A DNA stretch of 64,000 bases from Malaya genurostris. Its lineage: Eukaryota; Arthropoda; Insecta; Diptera; Culicidae. A program made the position numbers and the translations under genes. Shown piece by piece: positions 23,491-35,071 of the stretch. The stretch lies in contig NC_080571.1 in assembly GCF_030247185.1 (NCBI RefSeq), positions 145,430,964 to 145,494,963 of the forward strand. Reading direction: 5' to 3'. How positions within the stretch are numbered: position 1 is the stretch's first letter; each line of letters opens with the position of its first letter. Under the pieces are notes generated by a model that was not told the origin of the DNA, did not search any database, and worked only from the letters and a program-made list of their open reading frames with translations.

Positions 23491-23717
23491 GGATAGTTAT
23501 AAGTAGGTAGATATTTTATTAATAATTAAAATAAATATTATGATTAAACATTAGTATGTAAAACAAGAGTAACTAAAACACCTATTATTAATAACGAATC
23601 GTATGAACAACAAAGATGAAAGGCCAAAGGGTCAAAACACTTGTACTGTAAAATGTTGATGTAATACACAAAAATAAGATTAAATAAACAGATATTTATG
23701 CAAAAAAAATTATGCAA

Positions 23718-24743
23718 TCAAAAATCGATCATTTCTTCTTGTGCGTTGGAAGGAAGCGGACGTCGTGGGAATGATTTAGTCAACCAGCAGTTTCGGAGAG
23801 TGCACTTTCTTCGTGATTGAAAACCTTAAACGCTCAGGTCGCAACTCTCATTTGGACTTCATTCGTCCGGTGGAGCAGTTGGCAATGAAAGCAGGCCTTT
23901 TGCGTGTTATAAGGCCTCAAACGCTTAGGTCGTGCTCTCATTTGGACTTCGGTCGTCAGGTGGAGCAGTCGCTAATAATAAGAACAGACCTTTAGCGTTG
24001 TACAAAACCTCAAACGCTCAGGTCGCAGAGCCACCTGTTGGTGGTCGTTTGCATTGGGGTAAAATACAACGGAAAATTGACAACAATGTGGAACATTCTG
24101 CAAAATCAGCCCTTCTAATGGCTCTAAATGTTACCTAAAGAACTATAAAGATTGAAAAAATTATACAATTTGGCTCTTCTGGGATGCCAAAAATTAATCC
24201 CGTACAGCATTTTAATAGTATCTTTTACTAAAATGAAATCCGAAATGAAATAATCGACATCAAAATTCTCTAAGGTGCCATTAAGAACCATAATTTTATA
24301 CCCGAAGAATTATGCGAAATTTTACTGCACTATATTGTATACGGCCCATTTTTCAACCAGTTGTAGTTTGTAGTAAACTTGCTGCAGATTTGCTATATAA
24401 AATGCATAGCACCGACTCAGAAGCCATTCATTTCGAATTTGGCTGTCGTTGTCATCGTGTTAATTATGGTGCGATCGAAGAATCTCCAAGCAAAATACAA
24501 ACCTTGTTACCGCAAGCGGAAGAAGCATTCGTAATATTTGTGTGTCAGAATGTTTAATGTAACTAATCTGTACTGTAGTTTGGGTGTATCGTTTCAAATT
24601 CTAGTAGTGTAAAAGGGCAATACTTGCACAATTCACACTATCGATCAACTAATTTATATTCGGAAGTATAAAGTAAGAGTGTCAGTTTTATTCGAATTCA
24701 CGACATCCAGTTATGTCTCTGACATTACACACCTGTACTTTTT
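23718..24743 (+). mobile_element. HINE-C, right part
   Basis: The element resumes at the second copy of the LINE duplication. It has an imperfect tandem duplication of about 100 bp (about 23825-24030) with repeated CAAACGCTCAGGTCG and CTCATTTGGACTTC segments. It ends with the inverted family motif (TTCGAATTCACGACA, one change, near 24690), the hairpin ATGTCTCTGACAT (24714-24726) and a T-rich tail. It also preserves, at about 24676-24695, the uninterrupted site of the Harbinger insertion in HINE-B. An 82-codon frame (24312-24557) inside it shows no recognisable domain. Confidence 0.88.
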
Positions 24744-24744
24744 C

Positions 24745-24960
24745 TTCATGATTAGAAATACCACTATCTGGTCCAGTTTCGGGTTGGAAGAACCGGGTTT
24801 TCTGCCTCTTCCTGGTAGCTCATCCAAAGAATAGTGTTCCTCAAACTTATTAATGATGGTTTTAACACTGGCATGATGAATTCCAAACCGCTTCGCCAAT
24901 TTTCGCATATTAATTCCCTTCTCACTTAGCCATGTGTCCAAACTTTATTTTTCACTTCCT
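24745..24960 (-). pseudogene. Tc1-like transposase N-terminus (HTH fragment)
   Basis: The minus strand reads GINMRKLAKRFGIHHASVKT, a helix-turn-helix, followed by a GRGRKPGSSNPKLD stretch. This is the usual arrangement at the N-terminus of Tc1/mariner transposases: a paired-like DNA-binding domain and a GRKP AT-hook-like motif. The fragment directly abuts HINE-C, which probably cut the gene. The catalytic domain is absent. Confidence 0.75.
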
Positions 24961-25359
24961 TTTTTAAAAGTGTGTAAAGATGGTGAAGATAAAATGAGTA
25001 TTTGTTGGACATACGAAAGTTCAAGTTAACATTCCTTTAAATATTGTTTCCATTAACTTTTACATGGACACTGAATTCGTTTAATAGTTTTATCAATAGC
25101 CGTCTCATTAGTCGACACCACATCATTTTGTTTAGTACCCTACCTACGATTAACGAATGGTGGAGTTCGGTACTGAGAATCTATATCAGAAAGTTTTATA
25201 TGAAAATAATGTGCAATTCTTCTGTTATAGCGGAGTGAACATGAGGAGTGATTGTATCAGTATTCAGCTTATCGTTCGAGTCAATGCATAAAATCTCACT
25301 ACTAATGGTTTTTATTCCACCCTTTTGAATTTACCCGATGCGACTGAACGAACTTCAGC
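24961..25359. other. Unassigned AT-rich stretch
   Basis: I see no coding frame or repeat of note here. It lies between the Tc1-like fragment and the right part of RepB copy 1, inside the Harbinger element. Confidence 0.4.
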
Positions 25360-25875
25360 ATGCTAAATGCAAGGAAAACCTCTTTGTTTGACCTCATTAT
25401 TTAAATAGGAGAATCATATTGATTCGTACAAAAATCGTTCTATAATGTGATTTGTTCAACTCACGCATACAATGGCCAACATTAATCATCTAACTGATTA
25501 CATTGCACACAACGCTTCTTCTGGTAAACAATATCAGAAGTTTTGAATCTGTTTACGGTATAGCTAGAACACTCATATGTGTTCCATCATTTGGCAAGCA
25601 ATAATGTTGATACCCAATTGAGCACGTAGCTCGGAATGACGAACCACATGAATCAAATATGCATGTGCAAATTTCACACAAAACAACTCGTTGCGCGCCA
25701 AAAGATTCTTTCAACGACCTAGTATTCCTTTCTTCGACGGCCAAACACTTATGCAACTCGTTATGCGCCAAACACCTATCGATGATCTAGCAATCATTGG
25801 CGACTTTTTCAGTGGAAAATTCCATTGTACATACAAAACAACTTCATGGATTTTTCCCACTTCATTTAAACTAGT
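25360..25875 (+). repeat. RepB copy 1, right part
   Basis: It matches 27800-28310 in direct orientation over about 500 bp. It includes a small internal tandem duplication: two units beginning AACTCGTT and GCGCCAAA (about 25685 and 25755), both followed by a CTAG-containing segment. The Harbinger right arm starts immediately after it. Confidence 0.75.
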
Positions 25876-25879
25876 TTTT

Positions 25880-26689
25880 CGAATAGATGTATAATGAACC
25901 ATGAACATGTGATGATACATTTCTATTTAATTCAATGATAACATAATCAATAGGAGACCTTAGACGAGGATCAGTAATGTATTTCACTATATAATAAGTA
26001 GCAACAATTAAAAAATCACCATCCCAAAATGTAATGTAATGGCTAATTATAATGACATTACTCGATTGTCAGGACTCTTGATAATTAACTAAATCAATCA
26101 ATCAATTAAGCTAAGAAATATCAATGAAACGATTTGGATTCATTTCAATTGCCATCAGCATAACTACCTATAAACAGACCCTGTCAGCTTGAAGCGATCT
26201 CAATCTTCAGTTCACCAACGCCATCGCACGGCATCACATTCAACATATCGTGTCAATTATATGAGTGCGCAGTGCTGCTGTTTTGGCGCGCACGAATTTG
26301 ACATTTCTCTCCCCTACTTCTATGTACGAGATTCGATGCGAACTCGCCTGAGGGCACCATGCACGCAAAAAAGGATGTTTCCAATGATTTGTTCGGGAAA
26401 TGTGAGAGCTGGATATCTTGTTAATATAATGTCTTTGCTATAAACAAGCACACTTCGGTCTTCCTTTCGCTCTTGCTCTCTCAATTCACTCTCTTTCTGC
26501 GTGGGCTGTCGGCATGGAGCGAAAAACTCGGTGAGGAATATCGGTGGCAAGCAAATCGATTTTATCCCGGGTCCGGGATTCCAATACATGCACACGCCGG
26601 CAGCTCAGTCATCGCCGATGAGGAAAAAACGTCCCGGATAGTCCCGGACGGTCCCGTCCCGGTCGTCCCGGTGTAGTGCGGACAGGCTA
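25880..26689 (-). repeat. Harbinger right terminal inverted repeat, with a 300-bp extra segment
   Basis: 25880-26147 and 26452-26689 together are the inverted counterpart of 15236-15735. Between them lies about 300 bp (26148-26451) with no counterpart in the left arm: an insertion on this side or a loss on the other. A 9-bp CGACCGGGA duplication near the tip distinguishes the right end from the left. Confidence 0.85.
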
Positions 26690-26692
26690 TTA

Positions 26693-26747
26693 TTCGTATT
26701 CACGACATCCAGTTATGCCTCTGACATTAAACACCCGTACTTTTTTT
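26693..26747 (+). mobile_element. HINE-B, right end
   Basis: After the TTA duplication the element resumes with TTCGTATTCACGACA, the hairpin ATGCCTCTGACAT, and an ACACCCGTAC-T7 tail, matching the HINE-C end. Gypsy-2 sequence follows. Confidence 0.88.
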
Positions 26748-27008
26748 ACGGTTTTGTTTATTATTGTGACTTTAATGCACTCTTGCTGTGATTTGATTGC
26801 ACTGTTAATTGTTTTTAATTCTTATTGCATCTTTTTGTTAAAACACTTGGGTGTCATTTATCACTATACTAGTTGAACTATATTTCACGGTTCATATAAG
26901 CTTGAAATCTTGGTTTTCGTGCAACTTCTCGTGCACATCCAGTCTGTTTAGAATGTTCACCTGGGGGTCACAGGTATTCTGCGCACTTTTTGAGCTTGAC
27001 TTCCCCAT
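26748..27008 (-). pseudogene. gypsy-2 gag N-terminus
   Basis: The ATG at 27008 opens MGKSSSKSAQNT, a glycine-2 start of the kind seen at the N-terminus of many errantivirus Gag proteins (a possible myristoylation signal), followed by a helical LNRLDVHEKLHEN segment. A stop appears after about 38 codons. HINE-B, with its nested cargo, separates this from the rest of gag at 14187. The leader at 27009-27230 has no gene; the LTR was not identified. Confidence 0.6.
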
Positions 27009-27230
27009 TATTGAAATGCTTCTACACTCTTGACACGATATTTACCTTTTACCACGGTCTGCCATGTAATAATTTACCATAACATAAATTCTTTGAAAAG
27101 TGGGCAGTCATCAATGCTGGTGTCCTAGCTAAATTACGGTGTTACCCGGTCTCTCTGGGAGCAGCAATGAGTACAGACTAATTAGGTATCTGCTGATTCA
27201 TTGATTTCCAATATGATTTTATATCAAACT

Positions 27231-28400
27231 AGCTGACCCGTCGAACTTCGTCTCTCCCAAAAATTATTTGCTCGAATTTATGTTTTCGGACAGCAGAATT
27301 GTCGAACGACTAAGTAGTTAACGTTTATCTCCATTATTTTCCTGATTACTTATCCTACAATCAACGGAATTCACACATTCGCTTTAGCTCAAAAAAGCAA
27401 TATTACCAAAAATTAATGTGAAATACTTCTGTTAAGAAAAAATTGAGCAAATGCACAGCCATCCTTTAAGCCAATAAAGATCTCTCTCTAATGGCTTCGA
27501 CATAATGGATATATGGTGCCTTGAACGCCACCCCCTCCCCTCTTGAACACCTCCCCCTTTTTTTAACCCTCCTTTGAACCATCCCTTGAACCTTCTCTGG
27601 AAACCCCACCCGGGCCTATCAGGTACTGTGGAACTTTTGGTTGCTTAGAGAGACGTCGCTTAAATTTTAATTTGATATTGATTTTACCAATTTGAACATT
27701 CTTCTCCGAATATGAAATATAAAATGGCAGTACAAATCCATTATGATAATCATATTGAACATTGATATCTAATGGCCCCTTATTATGTGCGCTAAATCAT
27801 TAGAAAGCAAGGAAAATCTATTAGTTTGACATTAGCGCTTCTACAGAACAATCTTATCATTGATTCAATCAAAAATTTTCTGATTTGTTAAACTCGCGCT
27901 CACGATGACCAATATTATTTACCTAACTCCATTACACACAATCCATCAACTTGTAAACGATATCAGAACTTTTTCTCCTGCCTACAGCGGTTTTCTAGAA
28001 CAGTCATATGTATTCCGTTGTTGTGTCATTTGGCAATTAATAATTGTGATATCCAATTAAGCTCGTGACTCGAAATGACAAATAACATGAATCAAGTATG
28101 CATGTGATATCTCCACACAAAACATCTCGTTGCGCGCCAAACAATTTGTTCAACGATCTAGTATTCTTTTCTTCGACGACCAAACACTTATTGAACCCGT
28201 TGCGCGCCAAACATCAATCATAGATCTAGCAATCATTAGCGACTTTTTCAGTGGAAAATTCCATTGTCCATACAAAACAACTTTATGGATTTTTCCCACT
28301 TTTCCGGCAAATTTTCCTAATTTTTTTGATGTACGAACCTGGTGGGGGTAAAAACTGATCAAACAAAAAATAATCATGTAAATCCGTCCATCCGTTCTTA
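27231..28400 (+). repeat. RepB copy 2
   Basis: It begins ACTAGCTGACCCGTCGAACT, a sequence I recognise as the start of widely dispersed repeats in animal genomes, though I cannot name the family. It ends near a GTTCTTACGTGATGCG stretch. A C-rich block lies at about 27525-27615. It shares about 200 bp with 17824-18080 and about 500 bp with 25360-25875. No reading frame of interest. Confidence 0.65.
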
Positions 28401-28585
28401 CGTGATGCGATTACAAAGAATGATCTCTGCATTCATCTATACAGATGAGTGTGTGGCGTGTGAAAAAATTTAGTGCCGCGCACTTGTGGCTCGTTTCGCT
28501 TGCCAGCCATATGCAGCGTCGAAAAAACGCAGCGATCATTCACTTGGTTCGATCACTGCTAGCTCACTGCTTATGATAAGTTCAT
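28401..28585. other. Short unassigned spacer
   Basis: It lies between RepB copy 2 and the gypsy-3 pol fragment. I see nothing recognisable. Confidence 0.4.
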
Positions 28586-28985
28586 GTGTTTACAGTTGGT
28601 CTTTACTTAGTATGGATAATTAATTTTGTTCTCATGGGATATCACAAAGACCTTAAATCTCACGATTCCATCAATCTAGACATATTCAAAATACCAAAGG
28701 TCACTTTTGAAATAAATAATGACCACTGCATAATAGTGATTACAAATAAAAACAAGAAAGGAATCATTTCTCAAGCGCAACTGTTTCCAAAAAATAACAC
28801 ATTCTATCTAAAAAGGAGCATATAAGTAAAATGGTCAAAGAAAAAAAAATAAAGTAAATCGGATCCGATATTTACATACTACTCCCGAGATACGGGATTA
28901 TGCAATAAAAATATAAAAGACGTCAACATAATATTATATACGCCAGCAAAGATAATAAAAGATCCAAATGAAATAAACAAACTAA
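28586..28985 (+). pseudogene. gypsy-3 pol, region before integrase
   Basis: The frame with KVTFEINNDHCIIVITNKN resembles the segment linking RNase H to integrase in gypsy pol. It meets a stop near 28825, continues in other frames with TPAKIIKDPNEINKLI, and then is cut at 28985 by the TTAA-flanked element. The integrase zinc-binding region continues at 38785. Confidence 0.65.
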
Positions 28986-29223
28986 TTAACACTCCGAATA
29001 CCAAGGGGGTAAGAAAAGTAGGAACGCTATTTTTAACTGACTATATCCTAGCCATTTTTGGGCCGATTTCAAAACTTTTTCTACCATTAGAAAGATAAAA
29101 TCATTCGAAATAAAATCTGTTTGAAACGATGGAAATCAAATATTCTAATCAAAGTTATTATTTTATTTTATTTTTATTGTTTGATTCCATCTGACTGCAG
29201 TCTACATGAAATATTACCTAATA

Positions 29224-31999
29224 TTATATCGATGAATTATTTTTAATCCGTGTTATGAATCGGCAAGATGGTTCTACGAATTCGAAAAACTCTTCGACAG
29301 ATGTAAAAGTGCGGATCATTGATGTAAACGGTTCGTAAAGTCTAAAGCTAGTACGATGGAAGCGAGGTACAAGTAAGGATCCATGACGCAGAGATTTGGA
29401 TGGCACTCGGATGCATAACGATGACAATAGATTAGGGCTGTCGACTTCTCCATTCAAAAGCTTTGCAACAAATCCAGTCTGTTGGATACAACGACGTCGT
29501 TGAAGAGTTTCCATATTTAGCAGCTTGCAGCGAGCATCATACGGTGGAAGATTTATCGGGTCACGCCAAGGAAGGTACCGCAATGCATATCTGATGAACT
29601 TTCGTTGCACGTTTTCGATCCTTAGGCTCCAGGTCAATTGATAAGGATGCCAAACAATTGAAGCATTCTCCAGTATTGGCCGATCGAGAGAGCAGTAGAG
29701 AGCTTTTAAACAGTACGGATCAGAAAAATGTTTTGATATCTTTGTGATAAACCCTAATTGTCGATTAGCTTTTGCAATTACTGCCGATCGATGCAAATTG
29801 AACGTAAGCTTTTGATCAAGTAGCACACCTAAATCGCCAAATTGGTGAGTTCTTTGCAGAATAACATTATCAATGACATAGTCGAATCTTATTGGCTATT
29901 TGGTACGATGGTAGGACATAACCATGCATTTTGAAATACTCACGGTCAGCTTGTTTCGATGACACCAGTCGACGAATTGATCTAATATTGTTTGAAGGCA
30001 AACGCAGTCCTCAGTAGATCGAATGATGAAATAAATCTTTAAATCATCGGCATACGCTAATTCACATCCAGGCCTCAAAATTCGAAATATGTCGTTGAAA
30101 TACAGAATGAACAGCAACGGACCTAGGTTGCTTCCTTGGGGTACTCCGGACGAGTTAGAGAAACTGGAGGATTTAGTTGAGCCAAGCTTAACACGTAGAG
30201 TTCTGCAAGTCAAGTATGATCTCAGCCAATTAGTTATACGCTCTGAAATCCCTAGTTTAGATAACTTTGCAAGCAGAATATCATGGTCAATTGTATCGAA
30301 AGCCGCTTTAAGATCCGTATAAATTACGTCCACTTGCGCTCCGTGTTCTAAGTGTTCTAAACAAGTTGTTGTGAATTGGAGAAGATTTGTGGTAACTGCT
30401 CGTCCGGGCATAAATCCATGTTGATCGTTCGAAATATAGCATTTAGCTTTAGCAAGGAGAGCATTGCTAACAATAACTTCAAAAATTTTGGATGCAGCTG
30501 AGAAACTTGTAATGCCACGATAATTTGCCATATTCCGTTTATCTCCTCTCTTGAAAACAGGAACCATAAACGATTGTTTCCTAATCGCCGGGAATCGAGA
30601 TTCAACAAGTGACTGGTTATCAATTCTACACAATGGCTCGGCAAGAGCTTCAATATTACGGCGAAACACGATGGAAGGTATACCATGCGGACCGGGCGAG
30701 AACGTACTCCTAAGTTTCCGAGTAGCTTTCCTAACCATATCAAGTGTAACATAGGATACATCAAAATCGACCAGGTTATCAGGAACATCCAATACAGCCA
30801 AGTCAATTTCACGCTTGGTAACGTAATGCGCGGCGAATATTGATGAGAAATGATTGCAAACAATTCGCATTTCTCCGTACTTTTTGATGATTCAGTATCG
30901 TGTAAAAATATATTTGTTGGGACCGAAGAGCACTTTCTCGTTGAATTAACGTAGTTCCAGAACTTTTTGGGGTATCGTCTCAAATTAGTTTGCACACGTA
31001 AAACGTAGGATTTGTAGAGCGACGAATTCAAATTGCGATACTCATTGGATGATAAATGAAAGCTACGTTTATTCTCAAACGATGTCTATGTAGCCGTCGC
31101 TGTGAGGCATTACGTTTTCGTTTCAATGATCGCAATAGTGATGTACTCCAAGCAGGAGAAATACTTGGCCGGCGAATCGGTACATGAGTGTTCTTCCAGT
31201 TATTTAGCACAGCACAAAAAGTTTCAGCCATTTCGTCAGTGTTCTTCCCATTAAATAAATTCACCCAATCAATTGCGGTTAGTGCAGTAAAAAGCATATA
31301 AAAATCGATTTTATTGTAATCCAACGGCATCTCGTCATCAACAGTGTCGTAATTCAAAAGCACTTCAGAAGCTGCAAGCGGAGTGCTTATCACCAACGGC
31401 GGATGATGACGATCAATTGATAGGAGCGGAGAGACGGAACACGTAATATCAACTGTCATATCCTGGGAACAAAAGATCAGGTGGAGTGTGCGATCTAAAT
31501 GGTTGCGAATAGGATTTATCTGTCGTAGATTGAAAAAATCCATACTATCAACTAGTAACGAGGAAGCTGTTGGCAAGGAGGTAGAACTATTAGGTCGAAG
31601 CCCTTCGTCATCCAACCCCAAAGATAATCTGGGCTGGTTATAGTCACCACATATCAGGACGTTCTCAGAACCAAATTTGATTAGCTCGTTGACTGAATGA
31701 ATATGTGCACTCATCACATTGACATCATTACTAATATCGGGGGGAATATAAATAGCACACAACAGCAGTCGCTTACGTCCCATTGACATCGACACGCACA
31801 CTTGCTCAATGGTTTCTCCCATAGTAATGTTGACAATTGAGCTGATAAAACGATTGTGTACAGCAACCAATACTCCACCAAACCGTGTTTTTTTGCTGTT
31901 CCGATAGTTACGATCACAACGATGCACATTGTACGTCCCACCAAATAGTTGCGATGAGTTTATTGCTGCATCGAGGCCAGTCTCGATCAAAATAATCAC
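29224..31999 (-). pseudogene. LINE ORF2: endonuclease-reverse transcriptase, frameshifted
   Basis: The endonuclease part (31999-31028) carries LIETGLDAAI, RFGGVLVAV, ICGDYNQP and IDRHHPP, the last being a variant of the catalytic SDH block. After two frameshifts (near 31030 and 30870) comes the reverse transcriptase: SPGPHGIPSIVF, DQHGFMPGRAVTTNL, YTDLKAAFDTIDH, SGVPQGSNLGPLLFILYFND and AYADDLKIYF (about 30040-30065). One in-frame TAG at 29898-29896 separates the RT from the C-terminal domain (29826-29224), which is otherwise in the same frame. It is a moderately old, inactive copy. Confidence 0.92.
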
Positions 32000-32289
32000 A
32001 TCGAAATTGCTTTCAAGTGCGTTGCAATAAAATTCGTCAATTTTACTCCGTATTCCACGAACATTCTGGTAGTATATCCAAAGACGGCAATCATAACTAG
32101 CTGGAAACTGCGACGAAGAAGCATCAAATCCGGAAATATTAGGAAACGTATAATACTCACCTTTTGTGGAAACCCTAGGGTTTCCACCGTCAACAGAAAG
32201 CCGCCGAGAATAGTTATCTTGGTTGGAGCAAACCCTAGAGTCTCCACCGTTCCCAGAAAGATAACCAATAGTGTTGTTAAACCGATTTA

Positions 32290-32520
32290 AATTAGTTACA
32301 GCTGATTGATATGGCTCGGTGTCCTTTGGTTTTTTGATAACTCGACAAATTCACGGAACAGTATTCCATCCGGCCAAACGGAAGCATCAAGAGGAATGAT
32401 GTCGATCGGCACCGTTATCTTCAAGCAGCGAGAAACTATTTTTTGCCTATCCTCCGTAGTCACAAGAGGGTGAAAACCTGATAAATAGAGCCAAAATTTT
32501 GGTTGGCTTGTCATGGGTGT
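32290..32520 (-). pseudogene. LINE ORF1 C-terminal fragment
   Basis: The frame reads PKFWLYLSGFHPLVT near the truncated 5' end and WPDGILFREFVELSKN at its end. This resembles the C-terminal region of ORF1 in mosquito CR1/Jockey-like LINEs. Only about 70 codons survive because the insertion is 5'-truncated. It lies upstream of the endonuclease of the same copy, in the expected order. Confidence 0.65.
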
Positions 32521-33210
32521 CAAAGATTATAAAAAGTTCCAACTAAAGTCTGTTTAAAAAAGTGGAAACGCATACTTTGGTTCTCCATGTCTCAGCTGTT
32601 AGAAGTCCGATTTTGAAAATTTGTAGACAGATACGTCTATCACAACATAAATGGAACAGAAAATTTTTCAATTACACTTTGTATATGAAAGTTATGTCCA
32701 AAATGTAACCAAAAGTCCAAGCCTAAATTATCGAAAACTTCGTATTTTCATATCATATGGATTTTTATATACCAATATATTGCATTTGACATCATCTATA
32801 TGTTTTAGAAGAAATCAATTTCAACCTTACTGAAAATGTCTCAAAAAATTCGATATTTTCACAGAAATTTTAGAATATTAGAAGTATTCGAAGAATGCTA
32901 AATACAGCTAAGCATTTTTGTACACCAATCGATTGAATTTGATACCAGCTATGATGTACGGGAAAAAATATTTTCAAATTTACTAAAGAAAATCCAAAAA
33001 TTAGATATTTCACAGAAATTTTTAAAATAAAAAAAAAAACCTGTTTGACACTTAGCATGAAATTCATATCGAACAAATAGGCATTGTTGATCACCAATCG
33101 ATTGAATATTGTTTCAATTAAAATTTTTAACAGGAAATTCTATCATAATTAATAAAAATCTTAAGAAATTTTGTATTTTCACAAAAAAATTCAATCTTAG
33201 AGTTTTTTTG

Positions 33211-34212
33211 TGATTAAGCTAGGCACGCATTCAAGAATGGTCTTGTACCAACTAAATTTACTTTCAGCTAAAATCTCAAAAAAATTATATATTATATTTA
33301 CCAAAAATCTCAAAAATGTATATTTTCACAGAAGTTTTTAAAATTGAAGAAATTGTAGGCACTTACGTGGATTTGACGTAAGTGCACATCTAAGAAATTT
33401 TGCTTACCAACTCAATGAACCTATCAACATGTAAAATTTCAGGAGTAAAATCTTATATTTACATCAAAATCTCAAAAAATCAACATTTTCGTGGAAGGTT
33501 TCGAATTGAATATATTAGAAAATGTAAAACAAACATCTATGATCTTGTATGTAAATTTAATTTGGTATTAGCTAAAATTTGTAGAAAATTTCATTGAACT
33601 CGATTCAACTTCGAAACTGGTAAAATCTGTAGAGTGAAATAATTTAGACAAAAATTTCCATATTTTCACGAACTTTACGAAATTAGCATTAGCGCTAAGT
33701 TCGGATTATTATTAGGAATATGTATACATTCACATAAATAGGGGTTCGGGACGGTGGAGTGGCTCAATTATACACGTAATAGCTTGACAACATGTACAGG
33801 AGCGGATCAGACTTAACACCAATATATCAAGTATATAATTAAAAATCCATTTCAAATTTTTCGCATATCGCTTGCCACAAGCACTTCTTGACAAATTTTT
33901 TGAGTTCCTTCATCCGAAAACTCTCCGAAATATCCAGGCGGTGTTCGATTTGATGTACGTAATTTTACCTGTTTCTGAGTTCAATCGAATAATGAACACA
34001 AAAGCTTGGATGTTTTTTTGCATTTCTCGTTAAGTTCCTAGTACTGCTAAGATTTGAAAATGTAAGTAAAAATATCGAGTTTTCATTAGATATTTAGTCT
34101 ATATAAAATCACTTTTTGTTTCAAATATTAGCTAATACCAAATCCAATCTACATAAAAAATCAAAGATGTTTGTTTTACGTTTTCCAATATACATTAAAT
34201 TCGAGAACTTCC
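33211..34212. other. Central part of the foldback element
   Basis: AT-rich sequence whose outer parts pair with each other (33490-33600 with 34100-34212) and with 35072-35282. The centre (about 33610-34100) is unpaired. I find no coding potential. Confidence 0.55.
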
Positions 34213-35071
34213 ACCAAAATGCGTTTTGCCTTTCTCATATAGAAAGTGTAGTGATTGCATAAACTTGAAAAACCGACTAGTGAAAATTGGCCCGGAGGGC
34301 CACGTGTCATATACCATTCGACTCAGTTCATCGAGCTGAGCAATGTCTGTGTGTGTGTATGTATGTGTGTGTATGTGTCAAATAATCTCACTAGGTTTTC
34401 TCGAAGATGGCTGAAACGATTTTGACAAACTTAAATTCAAATGAAAGGTCTCGTGGTCCCATACGGAATTACTGAATTTCATCCGGATCCGACTTCCGGT
34501 TCCGGAGTTAAACTTAAACCGGCGAAACAAAAAGCGTTAAAAATTTTCTAAACTGATCTCAGAACTACACAAATCGATAGTCATTATCAGTAGGCAACAA
34601 ACCAAACCGATTCCGGCTATCCTGGTTCCCGGTATCCGGTTCCGGAAGTACCGGAAATAGTGCTCATATATACCAAAATGGATCTCACTCACTTTTCTCA
34701 GCGATGGTTTGACCGATTTTCACAAACTTAGATTCAAATGAAAGGTTTCGTGGTCCCATACGGAATTCCTGAATTTCATCCGGAATCGTAATTTAGAGTG
34801 CGTACTAGTAGAGTTTGTATGTCATGTTAGTTGGTGGCCGTACGAACCGACTTTGATTATACAGGTTCTCGGGTTCCGGTGCCGGAAGTGCATATAATAG
34901 TGAACCCACTTTGTTATCTTAAGGATGACCTACGCAATCAAAGCACTGTTTTATTCTGTATATTATGCACATAGAATCTCTTGGTTTCTTTCAAAAGTCG
35001 AAGAGAAAATTTTTGAATATTATATACATGATAAAGGCATCATTATACCACTAGGTGGATTAAAACAGTAA
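34213..35071 (+). mobile_element. RepC element 1
   Basis: It begins TTTTGCCTTTCTCATATAGA and ends CCACTAGGTGGATTAAAAC. The TGATGCCTTTCTCATAT-like motif occurs inverted near the other end (about 35030-35045), giving a roughly 13-bp subterminal inverted repeat. It contains a (TG)n stretch (about 34348-34378) and two to three diverged copies of the roughly 155-bp unit described for RepC element 2. It is non-coding. I associate such sequences with culicid genomes. Confidence 0.7.

Larger units (their letters stand above)
19574..23717 (+). mobile_element. LINE-J2: structurally intact Jockey-clade LINE
   Basis: This is a 4.1-kb element with a short 5' UTR, two open overlapping ORFs and an A-rich 3' end. 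A 16-bp perfect target duplication (TCAAAAATCGATCATT) sits at 19558-19573 and 23718-23733. HINE-B retains the uninterrupted site at 14519-14545, which confirms the insertion. The exact 5' end is ambiguous by a few bases because Jockey elements often begin with a TCATT-like initiator, which could make the duplication slightly shorter. No disabling mutation was found in either frame, so the copy may be recent and could be competent. Confidence 0.93.
15236..26689 (-). mobile_element. PIF/Harbinger-type transposon with nested cargo (11.45 kb)
   Basis: The terminal inverted repeats begin TAGCCTGTCCGCACTACACC at both ends and are flanked by a TTA duplication (15233-15235 and 26690-26692), the PIF/Harbinger target. 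The uninterrupted HINE-C copy shows the empty site at about 24676-24695, confirming the boundaries. The arms are long (about 500 bp on the left). Inside are a Harbinger transposase remnant (minus strand), a RepB copy, HINE-C with LINE-J2, and a Tc1-like fragment. I see no second Myb/MADF-type ORF. The strand given is that of the transposase. Confidence 0.88.
11031..27230 (-). mobile_element. gypsy-2: old Ty3/gypsy copy, minus strand, heavily interrupted
   Basis: Fragments in consistent minus-strand order define the element: leader and gag start (26748-27230), gag body (about 12950-14187), protease and linker region (about 12170-12870), and further pol sequence (11127-11294). Interruptions are a mariner at a TA (11297-12163), a retroposon fragment with a 15-bp duplication (12492-12755), and HINE-B with everything nested in it (14188-26747). 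RT and integrase are absent; the left side ends at the (TA)n tract. No LTR was identified with confidence. The boundaries are approximate. Confidence 0.75.
29162..32520 (-). mobile_element. CR1/Jockey-type LINE inserted in the foldback arm
   Basis: It is 5'-truncated within ORF1 and ends in a (TTTTA)n-like tail on the plus strand (29162-29180). A near-perfect duplication flanks it: CAAAGTTATTAT (29150-29161) and CAAAGATTAT (32521-32530). The opposite arm of the foldback preserves the uninterrupted site at about 38620-38645. The clade assignment (CR1-like versus Jockey) rests on general RT similarity. Confidence 0.85.

Noticed and set aside
24312..24557. 82-codon frame inside HINE-C
   Set aside because: No recognisable domain, and the corresponding region is not open in other HINE copies.
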